DNA of 64,000 nucleotides. Source: Juglans regia. Lineage: Eukaryota; Streptophyta; Magnoliopsida; Fagales; Juglandaceae. Numbering within the stretch: position 1 is the first letter of the stretch; every line of letters starts with the position of its first letter. This document shows, one piece after another, positions 45,646-58,209 of this stretch. The DNA is taken from NCBI RefSeq assembly GCF_001411555.2, contig NC_049910.1, positions 36,929,250-36,993,249 on the forward strand. Reading direction: 5' to 3'. The position numbers and the translations under genes were made by a program. Below the pieces are notes generated by a model. The model made no database searches. It was not told the DNA's origin and saw only the letters and a list, made by a program, of their open reading frames with translations.

Positions 45646-46834
45646 TTTCCAATTTCAATATTTACCGCCGGATCAATATTTATGAAAAGAAACTTTAAAA
45701 TAAAAAAAATGTTTTTTAAAAAAAAAAAATTACCTCAGGCTTTGACTCAGAAACAGACACATTTGTTTTTATCATCATTTTAATTGTATATCTTATTATT
45801 GTACAATGACAATTAATCTAAAAAAATAATTGAACTTTTCATCTAAAATATATCATTTATCAATCACACTTTGTGAATTATTTGAAATAAACTTTTAAAT
45901 TAACAGTTAAATAGACATCAGCCTTAAACATGATAAAATATCAGCCTTAGACATGATAAAATATAGTAGGAAAAATGGCATTTTCCAGCTATTAGCTTCT
46001 TCGCCCCATTTTATTTTATTTTATTTTTATTTTTTAAGACCTCTCTCTTTTATGATTTTATCATCCATGCTATTTCCTTTATTAGTATTTTTTCTTTTCT
46101 ATTTCTCTATTTTTTCCTCCCCAGAACAATTCAGCTATTCACTTTTCTACGTGTTTTGGAAGGATCAGCCTGAGTTTTATATAAATTAGATTTGTTATTC
46201 ATTATCTTTATATATCACATATTTTTTTTATTTTTTTTAAATTAATTAAATTTTTCTATTTATCATCTATATAATACATATTTAATAAAAAAAATATAAT
46301 TTAATAGATAAAGATGATGAATAGAATTTTTCTATATTAATTTTTGTATTTTCTCATCCTTTTCTTCGCTTTCCTTCTACGTGTCTCTACTAGTGCTTTT
46401 GAATATCCAACCTTGTTTTTTTTCTTTCCAAACCCTATTTGCCAAAAACAAAACAAAAATAAAAACGATATTTTTTCTCTCTAATTTGGGTTCAACAGAG
46501 TAGAAAATTTCAAGCTTTTTTCAGCACCAAAAGGGACTTTCATCATTCATGGCCATGATAGATGCAATGTTTGGGTGACAATTTCTTGTGCCTGACTCTT
46601 CTTTCTTCCAATTTAATATGAAACCCACATATTTGAAGAGAACCCAAAATTTCCATCCTCTCCCTATCCAATTTCAATCTCTCAGGCTCCTAAAATAGAC
46701 CAGTTCATGGTTTCGATCTCGTGGGGTTTGCTTATTTGACAAGGTCCTCTCGAAGCCACCACCTCTCTCTGTTTCTCTTTCTCTGTTTACATCTTTTCCC
46801 CCCCTTTCTTGATCTATCACTAAAACCCGAACAA
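45646..46834. other. Upstream region of the TBC gene
   Basis: No ORF of note. The stretch at 46230-46330 is an inverted-repeat-like AT-rich segment (MITE-like, no TSD). The 46400-46834 part is pyrimidine-rich (ctctctgtttctctttctc at about 46765-46783) and is probably promoter plus 5' leader of the TBC gene. No distinct TATA box was found. Confidence 0.5.
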
Positions 46835-49800
46835 ATGTATGGAACACAAAGTAAGAGAGACATTGCCTTTGAACTTCAATCTCAAATTCCAATCTTGAGG
46901 CCCAGCATCCATGCCAGGAGGGCACACCTAGTTGTAAAGTTCCAAGATCTCTATGGTTTCACAGTAGAGGGGAATGTGGATGATGTCAATGTGTTGAATG
47001 AGTTGAGAGAGAAGGTGAGGCAGCAGGGCAGAATTTGGTGGGCATTGGAGGCCAGCAAAGGAGCCAATTGGTACTTGCTGCCTTCTATCTCCGAAGGCCA
47101 ATCCCTCAAGGCTTCACTTAAGTTATCAGCTTTGGCAAACGCCGTAACTCTAAAGAGGCTCATCAGGAAGGGAATTCCGCCGGTACTCCGGCCCAAGGTG
47201 TGGTTTTCTCTTTCTGGGGCGGCTAAGAAGAAATCCACGGTGCCGGAGAGCTATTACAATGACTTGACCAAGGCGGTCGAGGGGAAGGTCACCCCGGCGA
47301 CGAGACAGATTGATCATGTGAGTAAATTGGGCTTTTGTTCATTGCAATTGATCATTGTGGCAAGCGGTAGGATTGGTTATTGGATTTTCTGAATGATGAA
47401 TGTAGATTGCAGATTTAATGCATATATTGGAATCCCATCTTGTGTGGTCATGTTCTTTTTGTAGGACAAGTAGTTTGCAGTCAATCTAGTACTATATATG
47501 TAGATGCAGAATCATCACTTTTAGTTTGAGGCTATTTGGTGATCTTAGAGAATAGTTGGGAAGTCTTACTTTGTTGCACTTTGTTGAAACAAATGTATTG
47601 CAAGATTTTCCTTCATCTTCTGCTGTAATGTTGGTAAATACATCTCCTGCCATAAAATCTCTTGTTAGGTCATTTGATTGTATGAATCACCAAACTGCGA
47701 AGATATAGTTGCTGCATTCGGCAATATTTGACTGTTACGATAATAACTTTTGGTGTCATTTGTCTTGTTCGAGCCAAGATCATGAAGTAATGCTCTAGCA
47801 GAACTAATTGGGGTATTTGATTGTTAGAATTTAGGAATTTTTAGAAAGATTTTGGCTATTTGAAAACTTTATTTTGTGCCTGCAAGATTTAGAAGCCTTA
47901 TCTCTAGAATCAAAGATGGTGTGTGGATGAGAATCTGTTTCTATATAGGTGCAAAATTTTGCTATAACCTTAAAATGGAGAAAAAATAAGTACAGAAAAA
48001 AAAAAAATGGTATTTTTGCCTGCTCTTAAATTTAAGTGCTTTTGGAGCCATTGTTGCGTTTTGATAATTGGTTTTGGACTTTTGGCGTTTCTTTCTTTAT
48101 TTCTTTCTTCTGAGTGAACGTTGTTCTGACCTTCTTATTTCTTTCTATCTAATCTAGAAGCAATTGCTTCTTGCCCATAATCTCAACTCATCGACTTTGA
48201 GGAGCACCATCAAGACTAAAAAGTTTTCAATGTCTAGAATGTCGTGATTTTGAAGCATCTTATTTAATGTTTCTCATCAACCAGCCTTTTAGTGGTGTTT
48301 GAGTACCATGACCGAGGAATTGAGATCGTTGGCTGTAAATTTCTATACATCCAAAGTTCTTTTTTTACTTGTCCAAAAAAAAAAAAATTTCTATACATCC
48401 GAAGTTTTTTTCTGTGCTTAATTTTTCTCCTGTTGATATTTATATTCAAGGTTGACGCAATTGGGTTTCCCTCAATACAAATGTAAAAGCATACTTTCCA
48501 AGGTTTTATGCCATGTTTATATTACCGCTTAATATCTTTTGCTGTTTGTACTTTATATACGTGCAGGACCTACCACGAACTTTCCCTGGTCACCCATGGT
48601 TGGACACTCCAGAGGGTCATGCTGCTCTCCGCCGCGTTCTTGTAGGATATTCTTTCCGTGATTCTGATGTTGGTTATTGTCAGGTGGGTTTGCTCTCTCC
48701 TAGACCTGTGCAGAAACATCTTTGTGTCAGTCTTGAGTTTGTGTATGTTTAACGATAGAGTAATGATACACACACAACACTTTTCACAATACATGATGTA
48801 AAATGAGGGTATTTTTGTAAAGTGGTGTTACTTTGATATGGTATTTTACAATAATCCCCCTCATTTTAAAACATGATTGTGAAATATGTTGTGAAAAGTA
48901 TTGTGTTTATCATTTTTCTTAACGATATGATGTATCGCACAATTGTCATTGAGTGTTGGGTCAAACATGATATCTCACAAACTAATGTTATTCTAAGGTA
49001 ACCCCCATGTTATGGAGTTTCAACTTTTGAATAAACTTGTTCCTTAATCATTGCATCTACAACATACATGTTTATCTAGTAAATTTAGCCTCTGAAAAAT
49101 CATAGTATGTCAGTATAGATATCAACTTTGATTCTTTGCACGTCCCTTCTAGTTTTTCCCCATTACTGTACCTTTAATATGTACTATTTCAATTTGGTGT
49201 ATTTGGAATGAGAGGAATGGGTGCTATTTTGAGAATAGAGAACGATCAGTGGACGGGATTAGAGCTTTCTTTTTTCATACTTTGCTGCTTTGGGATTTGG
49301 TTATTGTATTGGATGGGAATAGTCTTAATGATATTTGTAATGTTTTTCAAGGTAAACTCTACCTAGGGGCTTCTCATGTATACTCCCTGTGTACTTGGGC
49401 TTTGCCTATTTCTATGAATAAAACTTCTTGATTACCTATAATTTTTTTTCAGGGTTAGCTTGTAATTAGGTCTCTTTATGTACACTTCCTGTGTATTTAG
49501 GCTATGCCTAATTATGTTTATTAATAAATTTCTTATAAAAAAATGTGCTATTTCAACTTGTTCAACCACAATTACCATTTGCTCGTGAAAAAAATACAAT
49601 TGCCCACTTTTTTTAATCAGACTCTACACATCCATTTATGAATGAGGTATATTATGCAATGAACCGATTCTGACAATTGTATCCATCTTGCCGCATTGCT
49701 TCTTAATCATGACCTCTTATAACCCTTGCTTTTACTGGACAGCATGATTGCTTTTGTCTGACCATATTATGAAGATGTAATAATCACAATATACCTCGTG

Positions 49801-51831
49801 CAACCATCTTACTTTCCTCTAATTGCTTTGGCTAGTATTTGATTGTCTTGTATAGATAACTGAGATCTGGAGCATCAAAACTGTTTCTCTTGGGTGTGCA
49901 TTAGTAATCAACTTTGACACAAAAACTAATTTAAGTCCTTTGAGATAATTGCATATATTTGATATCTGCTCAAGAAAAATTCTACTTTGTATTTAATATT
50001 TTGCGTTATTTTTGGTTCAGGGCTTAAATTATGTTGCAGCATTACTATTGCTTGTAATGAAAACAGAAGAAGATGCATTTTGGATGTTGGCTGTCCTTTT
50101 GGAAAATGTATTAGTTCATGATTGCTATACAAACAACTTATCAGGATGCCATGTTGAACAAAGAGTTTTCAAAGATCTACTTTCTAAAAAGTGCCCAAGG
50201 TACTTTGCTTTTGATAACTTAGCTGATATGTCCTTTATTTTCTTGTCAATACGTTCTAAAATTGGAAAATAACATTTCAGGATAGCCACTCATATGGAAG
50301 CTTTGGATTTTGATGTCTCACTTGTTGCGACAGAGTGGTTTCTATGCCTCTTTTCTAAGAGCTTGCCTTCAGAGGTTAGAAAATGCTCTCTCTCTCTCTC
50401 TCTCTCTCTCATGAGCGCACAAACTAATATATGCCATAGTACAAAAAAAAGTTAATACAGTTTAGCTTGTTTCTATAACTAACTAGTAAGAATTCTTCTG
50501 CTGGATTCCTTTTCCAGACAACTCTGCGGGTGTGGGATGTCCTGTTTTATGAGGGGGCAAAGGTTCTATTCCATGTGGCAATGGCAATCTTTAAGGTACT
50601 GCTGCTTTGACTTTTACACACTTTGCGATGCCTATTTAAGCTTTCTCTGTTACTTACCGTTGGTTCTTACGATTATACCTCAAACATCAGACATCACTAC
50701 GAATTAGGTTGTTGAAGTTATGATTTGCTAATGCAGATGAGAGAGGAGGAGTTGCTTCTAACCTATCATGTTGGTGATGTGATTAACATATTGCAGAGAA
50801 CCACTCATCACCTCTTTGATCCTGAGGAATTACTTACGGTAAAAAAATTATTTTTTAACTACTTCCTCTTTTGAGTTTTTATATGTTTTGTAATTTGCCA
50901 TAGAGATATGGAAGGGGAAACATGAAAGTGCATGCAAGTGGAATCCTTTCAGCTTGTTCTTTGCATAGCAGTTGTAGGCACTGGTCAACAAATTGGAATG
51001 AACAATTACTCTTTTCTTTTTTGGGTAAGTTGGAACAAAATTCTAGACTAAATTAGGGAGTAGAGCAAAACAGAATGAAGACTGGTAAATCAATGATTCA
51101 GCATCACTTGCAAAAATTCAGTGAACTTACTAAAGATGGAATGTGCACACATTTGGTGAACTTTTTTTTTTTTATCAGTAAAAAGTAGTTATCATTAAAT
51201 ATGAATGAAGATAGGCATAGCCTATGTACACAGGAAGTATACAATAGAAAACACCTAAATACATTCTTAATAAACTAAGTTATGGCTAAGAACTCCTGTA
51301 CACTAATTCCATTAAGAACAATAGCTGAAAACCATAAAAGTAAAGTGTGCAGAAAAAAATTCTGTAGCTCCTCCTTAGTTCGCTCCTTATCTTCAAAACA
51401 ACGTGCATTCCTTTCCATCCAAATACACCACATTATGCATAACGGGATCATTTCCCAAGCTGCTGCTACCTGATACATTTGGTGAACTTAATTCAGTGAA
51501 CACGGTGAAAGAAGCTTTAAAAACTTTTCTTTGGTGTGCCCACTCCTGCTTTGCATGTTGCCCTAAATCATATTAGCTATGTTGCTCTGTGGTATGAATC
51601 ACTTATTTCTTTGTATCTTTTGACTCATCAATTTGAAGATTTTATCAAGTTGGCTAAATAAATCCTAATAAAACTCTTTTTAATTTGACCTTGCAGGTGG
51701 CGTTTGATAAGATTGGTTCTATGACAACCAATACAATATCTAAGCAAAGGAAAAAGCAAGAACCAGCAGTCATGGCAGAGATTGATCAAAGATTAAGACG
51801 GCTAAACTCCATCAAATTGGATGATAAATAA
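46835..51831 (+). CDS. TBC-domain Rab GTPase-activating protein
   Basis: Seven exons: 46835-47317, 48567-48683, 50021-50199, 50281-50374, 50518-50595, 50737-50838 and 51697-51831. All are joined at GT/AG with frame kept (395 aa). TBC proteins speed GTP hydrolysis by Rab GTPases and so switch off membrane-traffic steps. The TBC fold runs from about residue 105 (RKGIPPVLRPKVW) to about 325. The catalytic arginine finger sits in the IxxDxxR motif IDHDLPRTFPGH (R165) and the glutamine finger in GYCQGLNY (Q200), at the exon 2/3 junction. The N-terminal 100 residues lack a known domain, and the C-terminus is basic/helical (SKQRKKQEP, EIDQRLRRL). Start chosen at MYGTQSKRD; the open frame upstream has no ATG. 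Introns hold a MITE and two LINE tails. The specific Rab target is unknown. Confidence 0.93.
48758..48918. mobile_element. MITE in TBC intron 2, 9-bp TSD
   Basis: Perfect 9-bp flanks ttaacgata at 48749-48757 and 48919-48927. Ends gagtaatgatacacacacaa and, inverted, gaaaaatgataaacacaata share the inner words acttttcacaa. Length 161 bp. The TSD length and the GAGTAATG start suggest a Mutator-like MITE related to those at 20815 and 43819. Confidence 0.85.
49197..49542 (+). mobile_element. 5'-truncated LINE tail in TBC intron 2
   Basis: About 346 bp of LINE 3' end in the plus orientation. It reads WNERNGCYFENRERS and HTLLLWDLVIVLDG (end of the ORF2 reading frame), followed by the family tail gtgtacttgggctttgccta, which occurs twice in tandem, and a short A-run. 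Flanks are atgtactatttcaatttg (49179-49196) and atgtgctatttcaacttg (49543-49560), an 18-bp duplication with two mismatches. Confidence 0.85.
50386..50410. repeat. (TC)n microsatellite in TBC intron 4
   Basis: A ctctct run of about 25 bp, 12 bp after the donor site of exon 4. Confidence 0.9.
51164..51474 (-). mobile_element. 5'-truncated LINE tail in TBC intron 6
   Basis: Perfect 15-bp flanks acatttggtgaactt at 51149-51163 and 51475-51489. On the minus strand it encodes MWCIWMERNARCFEDKERTK and LHTLLLWFSAIVLNG, the LINE ORF2 C-terminus, then the tail cttcctgtgtacataggcta and a poly-A (poly-T at about 51162-51173 on the plus strand). It lies antisense to the host gene. It is a sister of the plus-strand copy at 49197-49542. 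Confidence 0.92.
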
Positions 51832-53036
51832 GGAGTGCTGTTTATCAAAGTGTAATGTGTGAGTCATATGCCCCTCTAGGGAAGGATCGAAATGATGCCC
51901 TTCTTTTTCCATTCCTCTCAAGGGAAGGATCAAGCATAGAGAGTGGCGGTTGATTTTCAATGTTGTAAGTGACAAATGTAAATTTCAAACTGTTACATTA
52001 TATACAGTTAATGACATCAAAATTCAGGGCATTGTTTAATCTTCTCCTGCCCTGTAAGTTATGCCTTTCTGTTTTATTGGTGCTTGACTGTAATTGTTAC
52101 TTGAATTAAACTTAATTTTCTCCCAAAAAGTTATTTGATTGTCCTTTAATTTGTCAAGAGGCAGTTCGGATGCCCCATGTCCAAATCTCTTGACCGTGGT
52201 GGCATTGCTTTTGATTTCATCCTAAGATTAGTCTGATGAGGCAGACGGGTGAAAGACGCAACCAACACATTAATTGCAGGTGGTGCTTGCTACAGGCAAT
52301 AGGCAAGGACCTCCAAATTGTTGAAGCAACTCATGTTACCAAGACTGTTACCTAGTTTCTTTCTTTCTACATCAAGTAATTTGAATCTCGTCGAGTGTGT
52401 AAATTTATCACCACAAGCAGAAAGGAAAGAAGAAGAAAAACTTGGAAAGTACACTCTTCTTTAGCAACACCTTCTTTTCATAGCAAGTTTAATTAATAGA
52501 TAAATTATAATGCATGCTTTAACCAAATAAAAAATCCAAGTAATTCTTAAAAAAATTATTACATTTTTGGGCAGAAAATAATAAAATAAAAAAAAAATAA
52601 AAACGAAGAGTTTATAAGAATTCTTTACAAACAAATATTGAGGATATTTTCTTCACCAAAAAAAAAAAGTGTTTGAAAGAAGAGAATTAAGCAGACCACC
52701 AAATGGATATTTTCCTCTCCACGCTTGTATGTGTTGGAAAGGAAAAGCTAGACACCTCGTAGAAGTGTTCGATGCCCCCATTCAAAGTTAGACGAAACCC
52801 AGATGAAAAGCTACACGAACGAGCTCTGTTTGGTTCTTTTCTTATTTCGTGTTTTTTATTTTTTTTTCTTTTAATATTGCTGACAATCAGCCGACTCCCC
52901 ACCGCTTGCGTCCCTCGACTGTACGTAGAAGAATTGCCTGACACCTCCTTTCTGCTCCTCTTCCTCCTGGATCGTCAGCATGCCCACTAAACCCTGCTAA
53001 ACCTCCCTCACAAAGCCAAAAAACTTCACATTTCCC
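51832..53036. other. TBC 3' UTR and promoter of the BTB gene
   Basis: The TBC transcript probably ends around 52050-52130 (attaaacttaat words). The 52690-53036 part is less AT-rich and precedes the BTB gene as promoter/leader. ORFs in this stretch have no recognisable product. Runs of A at 52580-52600 and 52658-52668 are not tied to a clear element. Confidence 0.5.
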
Positions 53037-56000
53037 ATGGCTTCCCCGACCCCCGACTCCTCCCTAACCTTCACCGATACCGACCTGGACGGCATCGACC
53101 TCGACCCCTCCGACTTCGGCTCCTCCATACCCCTCAAGAAGGTCCCCAACGGCGACGTATTCGAGGCCTCTAGAGCCGGCGACATCGACCGCCTCAAGTA
53201 CCTCCTCGAGTTGGGCATCAATGTCAACGCGCGCGACCAATGGGACTCCGTGGCTCTTTACTATGCTTGCCTGGCGGGCCACCTCGACGCCGCCAGGATG
53301 TTGCTGGAGAGCGGGGCGATATGCTCTGAGCACACTTTTGACGGGGACAGGTGCCACTATGCAGCCCTTAATTTGAAGGTGAGGAAGCTGTTGAAGGCCT
53401 TCGAGGCGAGGCCGCCGCCTCTAGGGCCTTTGCAGGCCTCGATGAGAGAGATTTTCATGGGTTGTGGTGAGAATAGAGCTTTCTTGGAGCAGGCAAATAA
53501 CCAGTCTCAGATCTCAGGTATATTGAGCAGTTTGTTAGTGAAAGTGCTAAATTTCTTCAATCGGTAATGTGGATTTTGGTGAGTAGGGGATTGGGGATTA
53601 TGGGTTTTGGGTTTCAATTTCAGGTACATTATTGTTTGCAAGTTCAGGTATCTGAAATATTATGTTTAGGAATGTGGGGATGACGGCTTCGTTTCCGTTT
53701 TGGCTACAAATCTTGGGTGGTTGGTTTTCATTGTGTCTGGATTTGGGCTGTGAATTCATATGGACTTGTGTGAATGATCAGTTACATGCTATGTCTGGGT
53801 GCAAATTCTGGGTTGTTGATATTTTTGTGTAATTATGCTGTTATTTCTTAAAAATTCTCTGAGTAGTGGTACTTGGTAAGTTCGGTTGAATGTTGGCTGA
53901 GTAGATGGGAATGAAAAGTGTGAAGGATGAAGATGAAGGATGTTATCTTGTATGCTTTCTATGTTAATTTGAAAAGACCTTATTTTGTGGATGAATCATT
54001 GAAGCTGAAGTGCTAGTTTTAATTTTTGGGAAAAACGTTTTGAGTTTTTTTTTTAGTATTTTTTTTTTTTTTTTTGTTGTGTTTTTCGCTGCTAGGATGA
54101 ATGTAGATAAATGTGGGAAATTAATTTAGTTGGGCGTTAATTGCTTGTCTTCGGTATGTTGGTTTTCGATGAGTACATGGGTAATGAAAACTTAAAAAGT
54201 TAGAATGAATAAGAAAAAATTGCTTGTCTGATTTGTTGATCGTTTGGTTTAAAATTGGGTCTTGCGAAAAAAGGCTCTATTCTATATGTGAGTGCTTATC
54301 ATCTTATATAGTGTTACATATTTTTCTTCCATGAAGATTATACATTTTAATCTGACACTCAACATGTGATATGATTGGCTAGCTCTGTCATCCACTGGGG
54401 GATCCAATTCATACCATTTCCCTCCAGATGTGGTATTTTTTGTGCAAGGTAGACCCATTGAAGCTCACAGAGTTATCTTAAGTGCTCGGTCGTCATATTT
54501 TAAGAGGAAGTTTGAAACTGATTGGAAAGACCGCAAGGAAGTGAGATTTGCAAGGGAAAAGTTGTCTTATACTGCTCTTTACAGTCTTATCCACTTCTTT
54601 TATTCTGACAGACTAGAGATTGTAGTAGATGACATGGAGCATCTTGTGAGAATATGCAAAGTATGCAAATGTGAATCCTTACAAAGGATTATTGAGAAAG
54701 AACTTATTCACCAGAAATATGCGGAATACAAGGCACTGAGGGACATAGACGATTCTCAGAAACGCTTCATATTACAAGGCATATCCCTTCCTGAAGAAGA
54801 TCGTCTTCCTGCTTCCTTGCATCGAATCCTTCAAATTGCCCTTGCCAACTCCACCCGGGAACAAAACCAAGACAATAGTATTGAGGAATTATCATCTTAT
54901 GCTAGTGCAATGCAGATCAGTGATTTCGTAGATGATCTTGCAGATGTTAGTGTACAAGTTGATAAAAAGATATTTCGTTGCCATCAAGTGGTTTTGGCAT
55001 CAAGATCAGAATATTTTAGAGCAAGATTATCTCGTATGAAGGGCTTTCATGAAGGAAAGGTGTCATTACCTGTTGATACCCTTCCGTGTCTTGAAGAACA
55101 TGATCTGAGCACGGAAGCATTTGAGAAAATGATAGAGTATATGTAAGTTTATTCGGATTACTGCAGAATACTGAGATTTGATCAGAATAATAGAAGATAA
55201 TATGCGGGAAGGATGTCACTACAATAACCAAGACCTCTTGCCTAGTTATTTCCTGGCACTTCTTGTCCATTTATTTGTTGCATTTATTATGTAATCAATG
55301 ACTTGAATTACTGAAAAAACGCATGATTAGCCATTTATTATGATTGAGACCATTTAACATGATTGTGTGGTGGTCATTATTTATCAGCACCGTACTTAAT
55401 TTCATAAAACTTATTTAGATTTCTTTGGCTGATTCAGGTATACTGATGGTTTGAAGGATATAGACCCAGATCAGGTACAATTGTATCAATCAGCACTGCT
55501 TGTAGCAAAAATATTTTCTTTTGGTGGTTCTAATGTTCCTTTTAACTGAGCAGGCTGAGGAAATGTTTGATGCTGCTTCTAGATATTTGTTATTTCCGCT
55601 TAAGCGTGCTGTAGCTGATGTGCTGTTGCCACACCTAGAAATGATCTCGCCTGCAGAGTTGTGCCAGTGGTTGATATTATCAGACATGTACATCTCTTTA
55701 TCATCTTTTTATTTTTTTGCTCTTCCTAAGATATCTTGGTCGGTATCTACTACAGTAATGGTGAACTGATGATTTCTTAGATTTATATTGGGGGCATGAA
55801 AGGAAGTATACTAACAACTGTTCTGGCATTTACTAGTATTTTGGGCATCCAAAGGTTCAGCTCTTGATCTGAAGATACTCTTCTAATTATGACACTGTTA
55901 AAAAGTAGTTTTTCAGCATCCACAGTGGATTTGTTTGTAGCTTCTTTTGAGAATCCTTATTAGGATATCCGTACTTAGGACTGTGTCATAGCTTAAAATC

Positions 56001-56560
56001 TCTCTCATCTGTTCTTAATGTTTGAGAATTTACTCCACAGTTTTTTGGTGATTCAACTGTGTGTATAATCTGGAGTAAGACTGTAAGGTCATAAGAAGGA
56101 AGCCAGATAATAACCCTTGGGAATTAGTGCTTAAAATCAGTCTCTACCTTATAAGCCCTGACCCCATTGTGGTTATAAAAATATTCGAGTGTTATGTTGC
56201 TCATGTAGGTATGGTGTTGTGAAGATACGGGAGTACTGTCTAGACACTATAGCATGTAATTTCGAGACATTTGCCGATACACAGGAATTCCGAGCAATGC
56301 TGTTGACGCTCCCGCCACCATCAGGAGATTCCTCACTCCGCACCACTGTTCCAAGTGCTCCAGGAGCAATAATCAATGCGGATCAAGCAAATCTCCTTGA
56401 TGATTTACGAGAGAAGTGGCTTGAAGCTGAAGCTGCTGAGCTTGACAAGAGAGATGAGAGTGCATTACTGTTTGACAAGCGCCTTGAGATGCTTATGCTT
56501 GTTGCTGAACAAGAAAAGTCTGATGGGGCTCCTGCTGATGATTTTCATGATGGTCCTTGA
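53037..56560 (+). CDS. Ankyrin-repeat, double BTB/POZ protein
   Basis: Five exons: 53037-53517, 54383-55142, 55438-55474, 55554-55687 and 56209-56560. All have GT/AG junctions with frame kept (587 aa). Residues about 38-105 hold ankyrin repeats ([39 protein letters not shown]). BTB 1 starts near 174 ([26 protein letters not shown]). BTB 2 starts near 337 ([26 protein letters not shown]) and runs on to [17 protein letters not shown]-like helical part follows, then a C-terminal coiled coil ([20 protein letters not shown]). The layout matches the plant protein known as BTB/POZ domain-containing protein At2g04740 and animal ABTB1. BTB proteins commonly act as substrate adaptors of CUL3 ubiquitin ligases; that role is inferred here. 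Exon 1 is notably GC-rich compared with the rest. Confidence 0.93.
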
Positions 56561-57019
56561 TCACCTTTTTCCCCCCTGCCTCTTCCCCCATGCCAAGGGC
56601 AAGAAGACAAATTTTAGATTTATAGATTTTTCCTTGAAGTATAGAAGAAAAAAAGAAAACATTTTTTGTTGTAGTGTCACAACCCCTCTAACTACAACTA
56701 GGACAATAAATGAAAATGCCTCGAAGTGCTTTGGTGCGTTTTTTTGTTGCTTTAGTTACTCGAGCATCCACGAACTTCTTACTGTGATTGACTAAGTCTC
56801 TTAAAGGTCTAATGGACTGAATGAAATTAAGTTCCTATTTACCATAAAACCAATTGGTTCTTTCTTATGTCTCTGTATCTGTTTTTGCTTTAGATGGGCA
56901 CAACCTGTCGTATCTATCTTCCTATTTTGATTTGTAATGGTGATAATTTACGGTCATTTTCTGGTAATGAAATGACACGGTTATTACATTGATCGCCATC
57001 ACTCTATATTGTAAAATAG

Positions 57020-57140
57020 TTGTAAATGAGTTGGAGGCTTATTATTTACTTAATAGGAAAACAATTCCTGTGTACACGAGTTATGCCTACTTCATTCATA
57101 TAAATAATATTTATCTCTTAATTATCAAAAAAGAAAAAGA
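57020..57140 (+). mobile_element. LINE 3' tail fragment
   Basis: The phrase cctgtgtacacgagttatgcctac followed by an A/G-rich tail (aaaaaagaaaaagaaaaagg) matches the tail shared by the LINE fragments at 49197 and 51164. Only the last ~100 bp is present and no TSD was established. Confidence 0.55.
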
Positions 57141-57707
57141 AAAAGGAAAACAAAGTCATCAAAAAGATCCATCTCGATTCTCAATGTTGTTGATTGGAAT
57201 TGCTCAATGGTCTTACTTATTAAGCTCATCAGTTATCGGTATCACCAGTGAAAGTGCCAACACCACCCTTTTTGTACCCTTGACCCACACCCAATCAAGC
57301 ATTAGTTGAAAAGAGGTACACACCTACAATTCTTTTTACTACTATTTGATAACTTATATATAATCAATCAATATAATTGTACCAATTAATTAAAAATAGT
57401 TTGAATTATACATAACTAGCCTCCATTTAAAAGAGTTGTAAAAGAATGGCAAAAAGTTTATCATTTTTATAAAATAAAAGCTCGGAGATACGACTTCTCT
57501 ACAGTTCAAGTGGGTTCAAGACTTATTTTAAACCTCTTGCTTGCAAGTTGCAAGCTTCTTTCATGAATGAGCTTGTTAAAGAAGTTCGCTCAAGTCCAAG
57601 GAAAGCTACTGTCAATGTGTCATGTTTTGTATAATCCCTTTGTGTCTAAAGTCTAGGTTTTTATTTGTGTCCGGGTGAGTCAAGTTACAACTAACAATGC
57701 CTACGTC

Positions 57708-57806
57708 GCCGAAGGCAAATGACCTGATGGCATAACACCCAAACCTTCAAAATGGAAGTCTTGGGTTTGACCCCCTACCCGACTCAAAAAAAAAAAAAAA
57801 AAAATT
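57708..57806 (+). mobile_element. Short tRNA-derived SINE
   Basis: A box A-like stretch (gacctgatggcataacac) and a box B-like one (tcttgggtttgacccc) precede a poly-A run (57786-57804). Flanks are tgcctacgtc (57698-57707) and tgcctatgtc (57807-57816), 10 bp with one mismatch. A length of about 99 bp suggests a short or truncated copy. It differs in sequence from the SINE at 21691-21988. Confidence 0.65.
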
Positions 57807-58209
57807 TGCCTATGTCAATGCCACTTAAAGCCCGGATTTCATACGATTTATATCCTTTGGTATTCCAAAGCCTGTTACAAACGCGAGCATTAGTGAAATG
57901 CAATACAACTAATACCAAGAAGGGTGAACAAATAAAGCTTCTAAGCCCCACTTGTATTATTCCCCTTAATGAAGATTGAGTCAAAAGAATATAAACCAAA
58001 GACAGAAACCTTTAGTTAAACAAAGAAAATTTACAGGACCCCTTTTTTCTTCTGTGGTTTACAAGCAAAAAATAGATTGAGGGCTCTGTCATACATGACG
58101 AGCGACAATATTGCTAACTACAACCAATTACTTCCTTTCCCATTCTCTAGTAAAAACAAAAAATAAAGAATCGAAGAAGAAAACAATATGTTTAGAGTTG
58201 TATTTCCGG

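Larger units (their letters stand above)
56561..58209. other. Space between convergent BTB and fimbrin genes
   Basis: Holds the 3' UTRs of both genes and small retroelement tails: a LINE-like tail near 57020-57140 and a SINE at about 57708-57806. No additional gene was recognised. Confidence 0.6.

Noticed and set aside
46721..46834. Upstream extension of the first TBC exon (Leu/Ser-rich)
   Set aside because: The frame is open but has no ATG; it starts from GTG in the pyrimidine-rich leader. The ATG at 46835 starts the conserved part.
47318..47392. Read-through end of the TBC exon 1 ORF
   Set aside because: It follows a strong GTGAGT donor at 47318; the next TBC block is encoded at 48567, so this is intron sequence.
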